Under the pieces are notes generated by a model. The model saw only the letters and a list, made by a program, of their open reading frames with translations. It made no database searches and was not told the DNA's origin. Made by a program: the position numbers and the translations under genes. Below, piece by piece: positions 6,891 to 16,058 of a stretch of 64,000 nt of DNA (the first letter of the stretch is position 1; the number at the start of each line of letters is the position of its first letter). Origin of the DNA: Variovorax sp. OV329 (GTDB taxonomy: Bacteria; Pseudomonadota; Gammaproteobacteria; Burkholderiales; Burkholderiaceae_C); NCBI RefSeq assembly GCF_900114785.1, contig NZ_FOUG01000015.1, positions 88,918 through 152,917 on the forward strand. Direction: 5' to 3'.

Positions 6891-9538
6891 CGCTGCGTTC
6901 CTGCCGTGGAATTGCCCTGACCCTCGGCCTGCGCCGCGGCCCCGCCGACGAACCAGCGGTAGTAGGGGTTGCCTCCATCCTCGCGCATCAGCTGGCGCAT
7001 GTCTTGCGCCCAGGCGGCCTCATCGCGGCGATAGGCCGAAAGCCCCGCGCGGTAGAAGCCGCGCAGGCGCCGCTGCTCGGCCGCGAGTTCGGCCTTGAAC
7101 TGCGCATCCTCGCCGCGCAAAACCGGCATATCGGCCAGCTGGTAGAGCGTGGGCAGCACGCGGGTGAATTCGCCGGGTCGCACCCAGTCGGCGTATTCGA
7201 TGCGCGGCCGGTCATCAGTCACCGGCAACGCGTCACCCGCGAACTGCTCCAGGCCTTCGCGCCCCATCACCCAGGTGGCCAGCAGGGCCGCCGGCGAGGC
7301 CACGCCCACTTCGCCAAGACTCGCGGCCACGGTCGGCTGGTTGAAGCGCTGCGTGATGCGCGGCACATCCAGCTCGATGGGATCGAAGGAGCCCACCAGC
7401 AGCATCTCATGCAACTCGGTGCTCCACAAGGTGGCATGCGGGAACGCATCGAGGAAGCTCTTCACCAGCGCGCGGCTGTCCTCCTCGTTCTGCGTAGGCA
7501 GCGGCAGCCATTGCGCGAACAGGCCGCCCTTGGCCAGGCGCGATGCCGCCAGGCGATAGAAGTCGCTGGAGTACAGGTTGACCACGCCGACGGCAGAGGG
7601 CGGCGGCGGCTCCAGGGTGATGAGGTCGTAGGCCTGGGTGCTGCCCAGCAGCTCGCGCCGGCCGTCGCGCAGGCGGATCTGCACCCTCGGATCACTGGCC
7701 ACCGACTGGTTGCCGCTGAATTGCGTCGTGGCCCGTGCCACGGCCGGCAGCAGTTCGGCGACCACGCGGTCCTGCAGCGTCGGATAGGCAAGCAGGGCGC
7801 CCGCCGTGATGCCAGTGCCCAACCCGATCACCAGCGCGGAGCGCGGCTCCCCCCTGGCGATGATGAGCGGCAGCAAGGCCTGCAGCCGCATGTAGCGCTG
7901 CGAGGTCATGGCATCGCCCGAGTTGGACACGCCCTGGATGTACAGGCGCTTGAAGGCGTGGCTGCCCGAGCGCTGCGCGACCACCGCCACGGTGCCGCCG
8001 CGGCTTTCCTCGTAGAACACCAGCTCGCCGCCGCGCGCCTTGGTCAGCAGTTGCGCGAGCCGATCGGGGGGCGTCAGCACCGCCGCGATGACCGAGGCGA
8101 GAGCCACTGCCGACACAACCGGCCAGGCCCAGCGCGCACGGCCGGGCGCGCGCCACACCGCAACGAGGCCGACCGCGGCAGCCACGAGGGCCAGCAGCCC
8201 CAATGCACGCACCAGCCCCAGCAGCGGCACCAGAACGAAGCCGGCGAGCAGCGTGCCGACGATGCCGCCCAGCGTGTTCAGCGCCACCACGCGACCCAGG
8301 CCACGGCCCACCTGCCGCGCATCCACCACCAGCCGCAGCGCCACCGGAAAGGCCGCGCCGAGCAGCACCGTGGGCAGGAAGACGACGGCCAGACCCGCGA
8401 CCGCAAAGCGCAGGCTCATGGAAGCCAGCCGGTCGTCCGGCCCCGGCAGCAGCGAGCCTGCGGCGGATTGCCACTGCAGCAGCCAGGGGCCCAGCAAGGC
8501 GAACTCCAGCAGCGCGACCAGACCCGCGCCGGCCACCAGCAATCCGAACACGCCCCAGGGATCGCGGATGCGGTCGGCCCAGCGCGCCTGCAATGCGCTG
8601 CCCAGCATCAGCCCTGCGAGATAGGTGGCCAGCAGCACCGAGAAGGCGAAGGCGCGCGTGCTCATGAACTGCACCAGCGCCTGCGACCAGACCACCTCGT
8701 AGCCCAGCGCTACGCCGCCCGCGGCGGCGTAGAGCCACAGGGCGGCGCGTGCGGAAGCAGGCATGGGTTCAATGGCCGCCGGAGCCGCGGCGGCTGCCGC
8801 GTCATCCTCTGCCACGGCCAGGCCACCCCGGTCCATCAGCCATGCCACCAATGCCACGACGAGGTTCAGGCCAGCGGCCGCCAGCGCTGCACGTCGAATC
8901 CCCAGCGCGGGGATGAGCAGGAAGGACGCGAGCAAGGCTCCCGCAATCGCACCCGCCGTGTTGGCTGCATAAAGCCCGCCGCCGGCGCGGCCCACGCGAC
9001 CTTCGGACGGCGCCACCGCGCGCATCAGCACCGGCAGCGTCGCTCCCATCAGCAAGGCCGGCAGCATCACCAGCGCCATGGGCAGCAGCCAGGCCAGGGG
9101 CCCTGCATGCGTTTCCAGCCAGACGAAGGGTGCGGCGGTGCGCGCCAGCGCCAAGGTGGCGAGGACGGCCAGCACCGCGATGCCGGCCTCCACGGCGGCA
9201 TACAGGCGCAGAGGCCGCGCCTGGCGATCGGCCAGCGGACCGGCCCGCCAGCCGCCCAGCGCCAGGCCGGCGAAGAAGGCACCGACGCCCAGCGCGACGG
9301 CATGGACTTCCACGCCCACCACCAGGCCCAGCTGCTTGACCCACAGCACCTGGAACACCAGGGCCGAGAGTCCGGAAAAGAACAGCAAGGAGCCGGCCAG
9401 CACCGTGGCGATGCCGATGCGCCCTTCCCTTGCCGTCGTGTCGTGCGCCGGCTGCGAGCCGGCAGGCGCCGGACTGGACCCCAAACCCTGCAACGGGCTT
9501 TCAGGTCCGCGCCGGCGCGACCTGCGCATGGCGTGCAA
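6887..9538 (-). CDS. Fused membrane/spermidine synthase-like protein
   Basis: The 883-aa product joins a polytopic membrane domain (about residues 45-500, many hydrophobic helices of transporter-like type) to a soluble C-terminal domain resembling polyamine aminopropyltransferases. The C-terminal domain has a SAM-type nucleotide loop VIGLGTGITAG (near 570) and the stretch YDLITLEPPPPSAVG where spermidine synthases normally carry an Asp-containing active-site segment (DSSDP-like). That change makes ordinary spermidine synthesis doubtful. Such fused proteins are widespread and largely uncharacterised. The gene begins 3 bp after the arylsulfatase stop and overlaps moxR at its end, so it bridges two groups of genes. 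ATG 9538 or 9529 may be the start. Confidence 0.8.
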   Translation of the reverse strand: MHAMRRSRRRGPESPLQGLGSSPAPAGSQPAHDTTAREGRIGIATVLAGSLLFFSGLSALVFQVLWVKQLGLVVGVEVHAVALGVGAFFAGLALGGWRAGPLADRQARPLRLYAAVEAGIAVLAVLATLALARTAAPFVWLETHAGPLAWLLPMALVMLPALLMGATLPVLMRAVAPSEGRVGRAGGGLYAANTAGAIAGALLASFLLIPALGIRRAALAAAGLNLVVALVAWLMDRGGLAVAEDDAAAAAAPAAIEPMPASARAALWLYAAAGGVALGYEVVWSQALVQFMSTRAFAFSVLLATYLAGLMLGSALQARWADRIRDPWGVFGLLVAGAGLVALLEFALLGPWLLQWQSAAGSLLPGPDDRLASMSLRFAVAGLAVVFLPTVLLGAAFPVALRLVVDARQVGRGLGRVVALNTLGGIVGTLLAGFVLVPLLGLVRALGLLALVAAAVGLVAVWRAPGRARWAWPVVSAVALASVIAAVLTPPDRLAQLLTKARGGELVFYEESRGGTVAVVAQRSGSHAFKRLYIQGVSNSGDAMTSQRYMRLQALLPLIIARGEPRSALVIGLGTGITAGALLAYPTLQDRVVAELLPAVARATTQFSGNQSVASDPRVQIRLRDGRRELLGSTQAYDLITLEPPPPSAVGVVNLYSSDFYRLAASRLAKGGLFAQWLPLPTQNEEDSRALVKSFLDAFPHATLWSTELHEMLLVGSFDPIELDVPRITQRFNQPTVAASLGEVGVASPAALLATWVMGREGLEQFAGDALPVTDDRPRIEYADWVRPGEFTRVLPTLYQLADMPVLRGEDAQFKAELAAEQRRLRGFYRAGLSAYRRDEAAWAQDMRQLMREDGGNPYYRWFVGGAAAQAEGQGNSTAGTQR

Positions 9539-9541
9539 CGA

Positions 9542-11260
9542 CTACTTCTTCTGTTGCTGCGGTTGCGACTGCTGCTTCTGGCGCTCGATCTGCGCCTGGA
9601 CCTTGCGCTTGATGTCCGCGCTCACCTGGTCGATGGTGAAGCTGGCCGCAACCTGGCTCGGCGGATAGTCGAGGAAGGTCTGCAGGAAGTTGCCGGCCCG
9701 GCGCCCGCCTTCGAACAGGACGAAGGCGTTCTCCGTCTGCACCTGCTCGTACAGATTGGTCGGCCCGACGTCCGCCCGCTCGTACGGATCCAGCCGCAGG
9801 TTGTAGAACTTCGGCGTTCGCAGACAGACGAAGGGTTCCTTCCAGATGCTCATGCCACCCGGCGCCCGCTGCTCGCAGAACACCACCTTGAAGGCCGTCG
9901 GGTTGGTCGCCCCCGGCAGCGCGGTGTCGAAGCGCATCGCCACCAATTCGCCGTCGTCGTTGAAGTAGAAATACTCCTCGCGCGCACTCTTCTCGGTCTG
10001 GCCGGTCAGCATGGGCAGTTGATTGAAGCCGTCCAGGTGGACCTTGAAGTTCTTGCCGCCGATGCCGGTGCCCTTGAGCAGCCGATCCTTGACGTTGTTG
10101 TCGCCCGCAGCGGCCAGCAAGGTGGGGAACCAGTCCATTCCGGAGATCAGGCCATTGCTGGTGGTGCCCGGCTTGATCTTGCCCGGCCACTTCACCATGG
10201 CAGGCACGCGGAAGGCACCCTCCCAGTTCGAGTCCTTCTCGCTGCGGAAGGGCGTGTTCGCCGCATCGGGCCAGGTGAAGAAGTTGGGCCCGTTGTCGGT
10301 GGTGAAGACCACGATCGTGTCGTCGCTGATCTTGGCGTCGTCCAGCGTCTTGAGCAGCTTGCCCACGTTCTGGTCCATCTCCCACATGCCGTCGGCGTAT
10401 TCGTGGCCCATGCCCAGGCCGGCCTTGCCGCGGTACTCGGGGCGCACGTGGGTGAAGATGTGCATGCGGGTGAAGTTCATCCACACGAAGAAGGGCTTCT
10501 TCGCGTCGGCCTGCTTCTTGATGTAGTCGATGGCCGCGCCCGTGGTCTCGTCATCGATGGTTTCCATGCGCTTGCGCGTCAGCGGGCCGGAGTCCTGGAT
10601 CTTGCCGTCGGAGCTCGACTTGATCACACCGCGCGGGTTGTACGACTTCAGGAATTCAGGGCTGTTCTTGAACCAGTAGGGCCGCTCGGGCTCCTCTTCC
10701 GCATTCAGGTGGTAGAGGTTGCCGAAGAACTCGTCGAAGCCATGCTTGGTGGGCAGGAAGCGGTCCTGGTCGCCCAGGTGGTTCTTGCCGAACTGGGCGG
10801 TGGCGTAGCCCAGGGGCTTGAGCGCCTGGGCGATGGTGATGTCGCGGTCCTGCAGGCCGACAGACGAGCCAGGAACGCCGACTTTCGACAGGCCGGTGCG
10901 GAACACGCTTTGTCCGGTCAGGAAGCTGGAGCGTCCCGCGGTGCAGCTGTTCTCGGCGTAGTAATCAGTGAACTTCATGCCCTCGTTGGCGATGCGATCG
11001 ATGTTGGGCGTGCGGTAGCCCACCATGCCGTTGCCGAAGGCGCTGATGTTGGTCTGGCCGACGTCGTCTCCGAAGATGACGAGGATGTTGGGCTTCTTGC
11101 CGCCATTGGCCGGCGGCTGGTTCTGGGTCTGGCCTTGTGCCTGCGGCGGCTTGGCCTGCGCACCCGCGCTGGTGGCGCCGAACGCGGCGCCCAGCGCCAT
11201 GCCCGCCGCCACCAGAGCGCGCGCCAGGCGCAATCGATGGTTTGCTGTCTTCCACATCAT
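9542..11260 (-). CDS. Arylsulfatase (sulfatase family)
   Basis: This roughly 572-aa exported enzyme has a signal peptide (LVAAGMALGAAFGATSAGAQA) and the alkaline-phosphatase-like sulfatase fold. Metal-binding PNILVIFGDD lies near residue 65, and the active-site motif reads CTAGRSS. Cys in C-x-(P/A)-x-R is converted to formylglycine, which hydrolyses sulfate esters; this gene has Ala at the third position and Gly in place of the usual Ser at the fourth. No maturase is encoded nearby. ATG 11260 is preferred because AAAGGAG sits six bases upstream; a TTG at 11281 is also open. The gene follows the HAD lipoprotein gene by about 21 bp. The substrate is unknown. Confidence 0.87.
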   Translation of the reverse strand: MMWKTANHRLRLARALVAAGMALGAAFGATSAGAQAKPPQAQGQTQNQPPANGGKKPNILVIFGDDVGQTNISAFGNGMVGYRTPNIDRIANEGMKFTDYYAENSCTAGRSSFLTGQSVFRTGLSKVGVPGSSVGLQDRDITIAQALKPLGYATAQFGKNHLGDQDRFLPTKHGFDEFFGNLYHLNAEEEPERPYWFKNSPEFLKSYNPRGVIKSSSDGKIQDSGPLTRKRMETIDDETTGAAIDYIKKQADAKKPFFVWMNFTRMHIFTHVRPEYRGKAGLGMGHEYADGMWEMDQNVGKLLKTLDDAKISDDTIVVFTTDNGPNFFTWPDAANTPFRSEKDSNWEGAFRVPAMVKWPGKIKPGTTSNGLISGMDWFPTLLAAAGDNNVKDRLLKGTGIGGKNFKVHLDGFNQLPMLTGQTEKSAREEYFYFNDDGELVAMRFDTALPGATNPTAFKVVFCEQRAPGGMSIWKEPFVCLRTPKFYNLRLDPYERADVGPTNLYEQVQTENAFVLFEGGRRAGNFLQTFLDYPPSQVAASFTIDQVSADIKRKVQAQIERQKQQSQPQQQKK

Positions 11261-11281
11261 CCTGCTCTCCTTTCGGTTCAA

Positions 11282-12301
11282 TCAGGGCTTGCCTGGAAAA
11301 ATCTGCTTCCAATCCTTTTTCATGCTCACGACCACCCAGTTGCGCCGCGGGGCCTCGTCCAGCGCCTTGTCCAGCTTGCCGAAAGGCGACTGGCGGTCAT
11401 AGGCGAACTCGCGCTCGGCATCGTCGTGGTGCACCAGCAGGCCCAGGCGGCGCCCGCTTCCGCTGGTCGTGTACTGCAGCATCTGCAGGTCGCCGTCCGA
11501 GTTGCCGAAAGCCAGAATCGGCTGTTGCCCGATCTGCATGTAGATGCCCACCGGCTTGCCCGGGCCATCGTTGATGAAGTTCATGGTCGGCTGGCGCATG
11601 AGCACCCTGCCGTCGAACACGATGCCCTGCGAGGAGCCCACGACCTGTTCCGGCGGGATGCCGTAGATCTCCTGCGTCCAGGGCCGCATCACTTCCATGG
11701 TGCCGCCCGAGACGATGAAGGTCTTGAAGCCCTTGGAACGCAGGTACTTCATCAGCTCCAGCTGCGGCTGGTAGACGGTCTCGGTGTAGGGGCGCTTGAG
11801 CGTGGGATGGCGCGCGGTGGCAAACCACTGGCGTACGGTCTTGTCGTAGTCTTCCACCGACATGCCGCTGTTGGCCTGGATGAGCAGTTCCAGCAGCGGC
11901 TTCTCGCCCTGGGCCAAGGCGCCCTTCAGGTCATTGGCGGCCAGTGCCTTGTAGACCGGGTTGTCCGCCCATTGCGGATTGCGCGGCGCCGCCGCCTTGA
12001 CCTGGTCGATCATGAAGGCGAACTGCGTGTACATGGGCTGCTCGACCCACAGCGTGCCGTCGTTGTCGAAGGTGGCGATGCGCTGGGCCGGCGCCACGTA
12101 GTTGGGCGAGCCGTCGCGGGTGACGTCGTCGACGAAATCGAGGATCGCCTTGCGCGCCGGACCGTCGGCCCAGGACGGTAATGGATCGGTGCCTGAGAAG
12201 CTGGCGCAGCCCGAAGCCGCCACGGCCACGAAGCCTGCCAACAACCATTGCGCAGCAGTTCGCCACCACGCCCCCCTGCCGACTGCGGATAGATACGCCA
12301 T
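11282..12301 (-). CDS. HAD-family phosphatase lipoprotein
   Basis: The protein has the HAD signature FDNDGTLWVE near residue 70, a later SGGTMEVM and the acidic motif FGNSDGDLQM. It therefore belongs to the haloacid dehalogenase phosphatase superfamily, near the phosphoserine-phosphatase-like branch. The N-terminus carries a hydrophobic stretch ending AVAASGCAS, a lipobox, so it is probably a periplasmic lipoprotein. ATG 12301 is chosen over 12352 because AGGAGG lies about 11 bases upstream and gives a proper lipoprotein signal (339 aa). It sits directly before the arylsulfatase gene on the same strand, which suggests joint action on an extracellular ester; the substrate is unknown. Confidence 0.82.
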   Translation of the reverse strand: MAYLSAVGRGAWWRTAAQWLLAGFVAVAASGCASFSGTDPLPSWADGPARKAILDFVDDVTRDGSPNYVAPAQRIATFDNDGTLWVEQPMYTQFAFMIDQVKAAAPRNPQWADNPVYKALAANDLKGALAQGEKPLLELLIQANSGMSVEDYDKTVRQWFATARHPTLKRPYTETVYQPQLELMKYLRSKGFKTFIVSGGTMEVMRPWTQEIYGIPPEQVVGSSQGIVFDGRVLMRQPTMNFINDGPGKPVGIYMQIGQQPILAFGNSDGDLQMLQYTTSGSGRRLGLLVHHDDAEREFAYDRQSPFGKLDKALDEAPRRNWVVVSMKKDWKQIFPGKP

Positions 12302-12527
12302 CGCCCCTGTCACCTCCTGCCGGACCGAAAGGCGTTTTACCTTTCGAGACATTTAACCCGGGTCGCGGCGAGCGTAACCGGCTTGGGTGTCGGACGCAAT
12401 CGCAAACCTGATAGCTAAGGTCCTGCAAACGCGGCCGCTGTGCGCGATCGCGGCCGCCGTCACAGACTTGAACCACAATGGCGCTTTTTTTCGTCAACCC
12501 AAATCAAGAGAGAAAGTGGCAACTGCA

Positions 12528-12932
12528 ATGATCCGTTCCGACGACACCGGCAAGCTCGTACTTCGCGTGGCACTGGGTGTGCTCATCCTGCTGCATGGCA
12601 TCGCCAAGATCAGCTCCGGCGTGAGTGGCATCGCCGGCGGCCTTTCCGCCCAGGGCCTGCCGGGCGCGCTGGCCTACTTCGTCTACGTGGGCGAGGTGCT
12701 GGCCCCGGTGCTGCTGATCGCCGGCATCTACACCCGGCCGGCGGCGTGGGTGGTGGTCATCAACATGCTGGTCGCCATCTGGCTTGTTCACACCAAGGAC
12801 CTGGCGGCGCTGAACAAGCAAGGCGGCTGGGCGCTGGAACTGCAGGGCATGTTCCTGTTCGCCGCCGCGGCCGTGGGCTTCATGGGTGCAGGCCGCTTCA
12901 GCGTGGGCGGCACCGGCGGGCGCTACAACTGA
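12528..12932 (+). CDS. DoxX family membrane protein
   Basis: This 134-aa protein has four predicted transmembrane helices, beginning LVLRVALGVLILLHGIAKI, and matches the DoxX/DoxD-like family of small quinone- or thiosulfate-related membrane proteins. Most members are of unknown function. It lies divergent to the HAD lipoprotein gene. The ATG at 12528 gives the usual N-terminus; a GTG at 12516 is also in frame, with AAGAGAG very close upstream. It ends at the base next to the stop of the convergent def gene. Confidence 0.8.
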   Translation: MIRSDDTGKLVLRVALGVLILLHGIAKISSGVSGIAGGLSAQGLPGALAYFVYVGEVLAPVLLIAGIYTRPAAWVVVINMLVAIWLVHTKDLAALNKQGGWALELQGMFLFAAAAVGFMGAGRFSVGGTGGRYN

Positions 12933-13472
12933 TCAGTCGTCTTCGCTGGCATCGAGGCCTGGAAACAGGACCTCGGTGAAGCCGAAGCGCGTGAAGTCGC
13001 GCACCCGCATCGGGTAGAGCTTGCCCAGCAGGTGGTCCACCTCGTGCTGGACCACGCGCGCATGAAAGCCGCTCACCGTCCGGTCGATCGGGTCGCCGTA
13101 GGGATCGAAGCCGGTGTAGCGGATGTGCGCGAAGCGCGGCACCACGCCGCGCAGGCCGGGCACCGAAAGGCAGCCTTCCCAGCCCTCCTCTTCCTCCTCG
13201 CCGATGGGCGTGATTACCGGATTGATCAGCACCGTGCGCGGCACCACGGGCGCGTCCGGATAGCGGGGATTCGGTGCATTGGTGCCGAAGATCACCAGTT
13301 GCTGGTCCACGCCGATCTGCGGCGCCGCCAGGCCCGCGCCATTGACCGCAGCCATGGTCTCGAACATGTCGCGCACCAACAGGTGCAGCGCGTCGCTGTC
13401 GAACTCGGCCACGGGCTGGGCGATGCGCAAGAGCCGCGGGTCGCCCATCTTCAGAATGTCTAGCACTGCCAT
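12933..13472 (-). CDS. def: Peptide deformylase
   Basis: This 179-aa cytoplasmic metalloenzyme removes the formyl group from the N-terminal methionine of new proteins. All three deformylase motifs are visible: GAGLAAPQIG (about 45-54), EGCLSVPG with the metal Cys (about 105), and QHEVDHLLG with the HExxH-type metal site (about 148). Length is normal. The gene is convergent with the doxX-like gene with no bases between the two stop codons. Confidence 0.96.
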   Translation of the reverse strand: MAVLDILKMGDPRLLRIAQPVAEFDSDALHLLVRDMFETMAAVNGAGLAAPQIGVDQQLVIFGTNAPNPRYPDAPVVPRTVLINPVITPIGEEEEEGWEGCLSVPGLRGVVPRFAHIRYTGFDPYGDPIDRTVSGFHARVVQHEVDHLLGKLYPMRVRDFTRFGFTEVLFPGLDASEDD

Positions 13473-13517
13473 GCGCCGATTATGTGGCGCCCGCGCATGG
13501 CAGCGGCGGCGGGTGCG

Positions 13518-13760
13518 TCAGCGCCAGTAGCCGCGACCCCAGTACCCGCGCCCACCGTAGTAGCCGGGGCGCCCGTAGTACCCGCCCCCGCCGCCGTAGT
13601 AGCCGCCGCCCACGCCGATGCCCACGCTCACGGGCGGCGCCACCACCACGGGGGCGGCACCGTAGGAGCCATAGGCGGGCGGCGCGACCACGCAGCCGCC
13701 CAGCAGGAACACGGCCGCGCCGGCGCTGCCGGCCAGGGCCAATCGTCGAAATGTCTTCAT
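13518..13760 (-). CDS. Small Gly/Tyr-rich lipoprotein
   Basis: This 80-aa protein has a basic N-terminus and a lipobox (FLLGGC, Cys near residue 22), followed by a low-complexity tail of Gly, Tyr and Pro ending in repeats such as GYWGRGYW. It is likely a surface or outer-membrane lipoprotein of the small Gly/Tyr-rich kind common in beta-proteobacteria; the function is unknown. ATG 13760 is preferred because AGGAG sits eight bases upstream and the protein then begins with a textbook lipoprotein signal. Confidence 0.7.
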   Translation of the reverse strand: MKTFRRLALAGSAGAAVFLLGGCVVAPPAYGSYGAAPVVVAPPVSVGIGVGGGYYGGGGGYYGRPGYYGGRGYWGRGYWR

Positions 13761-13854
13761 GGGCGTTCTCCTGAATGTGCGTTCATCTCTGCCCATTCAA
13801 CGCCCCGTCCAATGCCCTGTTGACCCCGGCGTGTGAAGCCTGGGTAAAGCGCAT

Positions 13855-15918
13855 TCAGGCTTGCAACAAGTCGAGCATCTGCGCTTCGTCGATGATGTTC
13901 ACGCCCAGCTCGCGCGCCTTGTCCAGCTTGCTGCCCGCCTCGGCGCCCGCGACCAGGTAGTCGGTCTTCTTGCTCACTGAGCCCGCCACCTTGGCGCCGG
14001 CGGCCTCCAACCTGTCCTTGGCCTCGTCGCGGCCGAGGTTGGGCAGCGTGCCGGTGATGACGAAGGTCTTGCCCGACAGCGGCTTGGGCGCTCGCGCCGC
14101 GGGCTCGCCCTCTTCCCAGTGCACGCCGCTGGCGCGCAACTGCTCCACCACCTCGCGGTTGTGGGGCTGCTGGAAGAAGGTGTGCACGCTCTGCGCCACC
14201 ACCGGGCCCACATCGTTCACTTCGAGCAGCGCTTCCTCGCTCGCATCCATGATCGCGTCGAGCTTGCCGAAGTGCAGCGCCAGGTCCTTGGCCGTGCTCT
14301 CGCCCACGTGGCGGATGCCCAGGCCAAAGAGGAAGCGCGGCAGCGTGGTGCTCTTCGATTTCTCCAGCGCCTGGACCAGGTTCATCGCCGACTTCTCGGC
14401 CATGCGGTCCAGCCCCGCCAGCGTGCTCAGGCCCAGCTTGTACAGATCGGGCAGCGTGTGGATCAGCTTCCCGTCCACGAGCTGTTCCACCAGCTTGTCG
14501 CCCAGGCCCTCGATGTCCATGGCACGGCGCGCGGCGAAGTGCAGGATGGCTTCCTTGCGCTGGGCGGCGCAGAACAGGCCGCCGCTGCAGCGGTGGTCGA
14601 CCTCGCCTTCCTCGCGCACCGCGTCGGAGCCGCACACGGGGCATTTTGCGGGCATGGTGAAGACCGGACCGCGCTGCTCGGGTGCCAGCGCGGCGCTCTC
14701 GGGCAGCACGCCCACCACTTCGGGAATCACGTCTCCGGCGCGGCGCACGATGACCTTGTCGCCCACGCGCACGTCCTTGCGCCGCACCTCGTCCTCGTTG
14801 TGAAGCGTGGCGTTGGTCACGGTGACGCCGCCCACGAACACCGGTGCGAGCTTGGCCACCGGCGTGAGCTTGCCGGTGCGGCCCACCTGGATCTCGATGC
14901 CCACCACCTCGGTCACCTGTTCCTGCGCCGGGTACTTGTGGGCCACCGCCCAGCGCGGCTCGCGGCTCTTGAAACCGAGCTGCCGCTGCAGTGCCAGGCT
15001 GTTGACCTTGTAGACCACGCCGTCGATGTCGAAGGGCAGCGCGTCGCGCTGCGCCGCGATGCGCGCGTGGAACTCGACCAGCGCCTCGGCGCCCTGTCCC
15101 ACGGCCCGGTCCTTCGACACCGGCAGGCCGAAGTCGCCCAGCGCGTCCAGCATGCCGCTGTGCGTGTCGGGTTGCGCGTCCCAGCCCACGACCTCGCCCA
15201 GGCCGTAGGCATAGAAGCTCAGGGGCCGCTGGGCGACCAGGGCCGGGTCCAGCTGGCGGATGGCGCCGGCCGCGGTGTTGCGCGGGTTGATGAAGGTCCT
15301 GTCGCCGCGCTCGCGCTGGCGCTCGTTCAGGCGCTCGAAATCGTCGCGGCGCATGTAGGCCTCGCCGCGCACTTCCAGCACCTGCGGCGCATCGCCGCGC
15401 AGGCGCAGCGGGATCTGGCCGATGGTGCGCAGGTTCTGGGTCACGTCCTCGCCGGTCTCGCCGTCGCCGCGGGTGGCGCCCTGCACCAGCACGCCGTCCT
15501 CGTAGCGCAGGTTGATGGCCAGGCCGTCGAACTTGAGCTCGGCCGCGTACTCGACCGGCGGCGCATCGGCGGCCAGACCCAGTTCGCGGCGCACGCGCGC
15601 GTCGAAGGCCTGGGCACCGGTGGCGGTGGTGTCGGTCTCGGTCTGGATCGAAAGCATGGGCACCGCATGGCGCACCGGCGTGAGCCCCGGCAGCACAGCC
15701 CCGCCCACCCGCAGCGTGGGTGAATCCGGCGTGCGCAGCTCGGGGTGCGCCTTCTCGATTTCCTGCAGTCGCTGGAAGCGCTTGTCGTACTCGGCGTCCG
15801 GCAGTTCCGGGGTGTCGAGCACGTAGTACATGTACGAGTGGTGCTGCAACTCGGCGCGCAGGCGCTGGGCTTCCGCGGCCAGTTCGACCGGGGATGTGGC
15901 TGTGGAGGATGGACTCAT
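13855..15918 (-). CDS. ligA: NAD-dependent DNA ligase LigA
   Basis: This roughly 687-aa enzyme seals nicks during replication and repair using NAD+. The domains are in the standard order: the NAD-binding Ia domain, the adenylation domain with catalytic Lys in ELKFDGLAI (near residue 120), the OB fold, a Cys4 zinc finger (CPVCGSD ... CSGGLFC), helix-hairpin-helix repeats, and a C-terminal BRCT domain (PLSGKTFVITG onward). ATG 15918 (MSPSS) is the likely start; an ATG at 15942 adds eight residues. It lies downstream of zipA on the same strand, an order typical of Burkholderiales. Confidence 0.96.
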   Translation of the reverse strand: MSPSSTATSPVELAAEAQRLRAELQHHSYMYYVLDTPELPDAEYDKRFQRLQEIEKAHPELRTPDSPTLRVGGAVLPGLTPVRHAVPMLSIQTETDTTATGAQAFDARVRRELGLAADAPPVEYAAELKFDGLAINLRYEDGVLVQGATRGDGETGEDVTQNLRTIGQIPLRLRGDAPQVLEVRGEAYMRRDDFERLNERQRERGDRTFINPRNTAAGAIRQLDPALVAQRPLSFYAYGLGEVVGWDAQPDTHSGMLDALGDFGLPVSKDRAVGQGAEALVEFHARIAAQRDALPFDIDGVVYKVNSLALQRQLGFKSREPRWAVAHKYPAQEQVTEVVGIEIQVGRTGKLTPVAKLAPVFVGGVTVTNATLHNEDEVRRKDVRVGDKVIVRRAGDVIPEVVGVLPESAALAPEQRGPVFTMPAKCPVCGSDAVREEGEVDHRCSGGLFCAAQRKEAILHFAARRAMDIEGLGDKLVEQLVDGKLIHTLPDLYKLGLSTLAGLDRMAEKSAMNLVQALEKSKSTTLPRFLFGLGIRHVGESTAKDLALHFGKLDAIMDASEEALLEVNDVGPVVAQSVHTFFQQPHNREVVEQLRASGVHWEEGEPAARAPKPLSGKTFVITGTLPNLGRDEAKDRLEAAGAKVAGSVSKKTDYLVAGAEAGSKLDKARELGVNIIDEAQMLDLLQA

Positions 15919-16058
15919 GGCGATGTGGAGTGGGTTCCGCATGCGGTGCGGAAGGTCGATTCTCTTCTCAGTCGCAACGGCCTGCCGCCGCGCTCAGGCG
16001 GCCTCGGCCGATTGGACGACGGCAACACCCGCCAGACAGGCTGGCCGAACGCAATGGA

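Noticed and set aside
7004..12181. A very long open frame on the plus strand, opposite the sulfatase and membrane-protein genes
   Set aside because: It lies antisense to three genes with clear families. High GC content removes stop codons from the opposite strand, and the translated sequence is His/Arg/Gln-rich and without domains.
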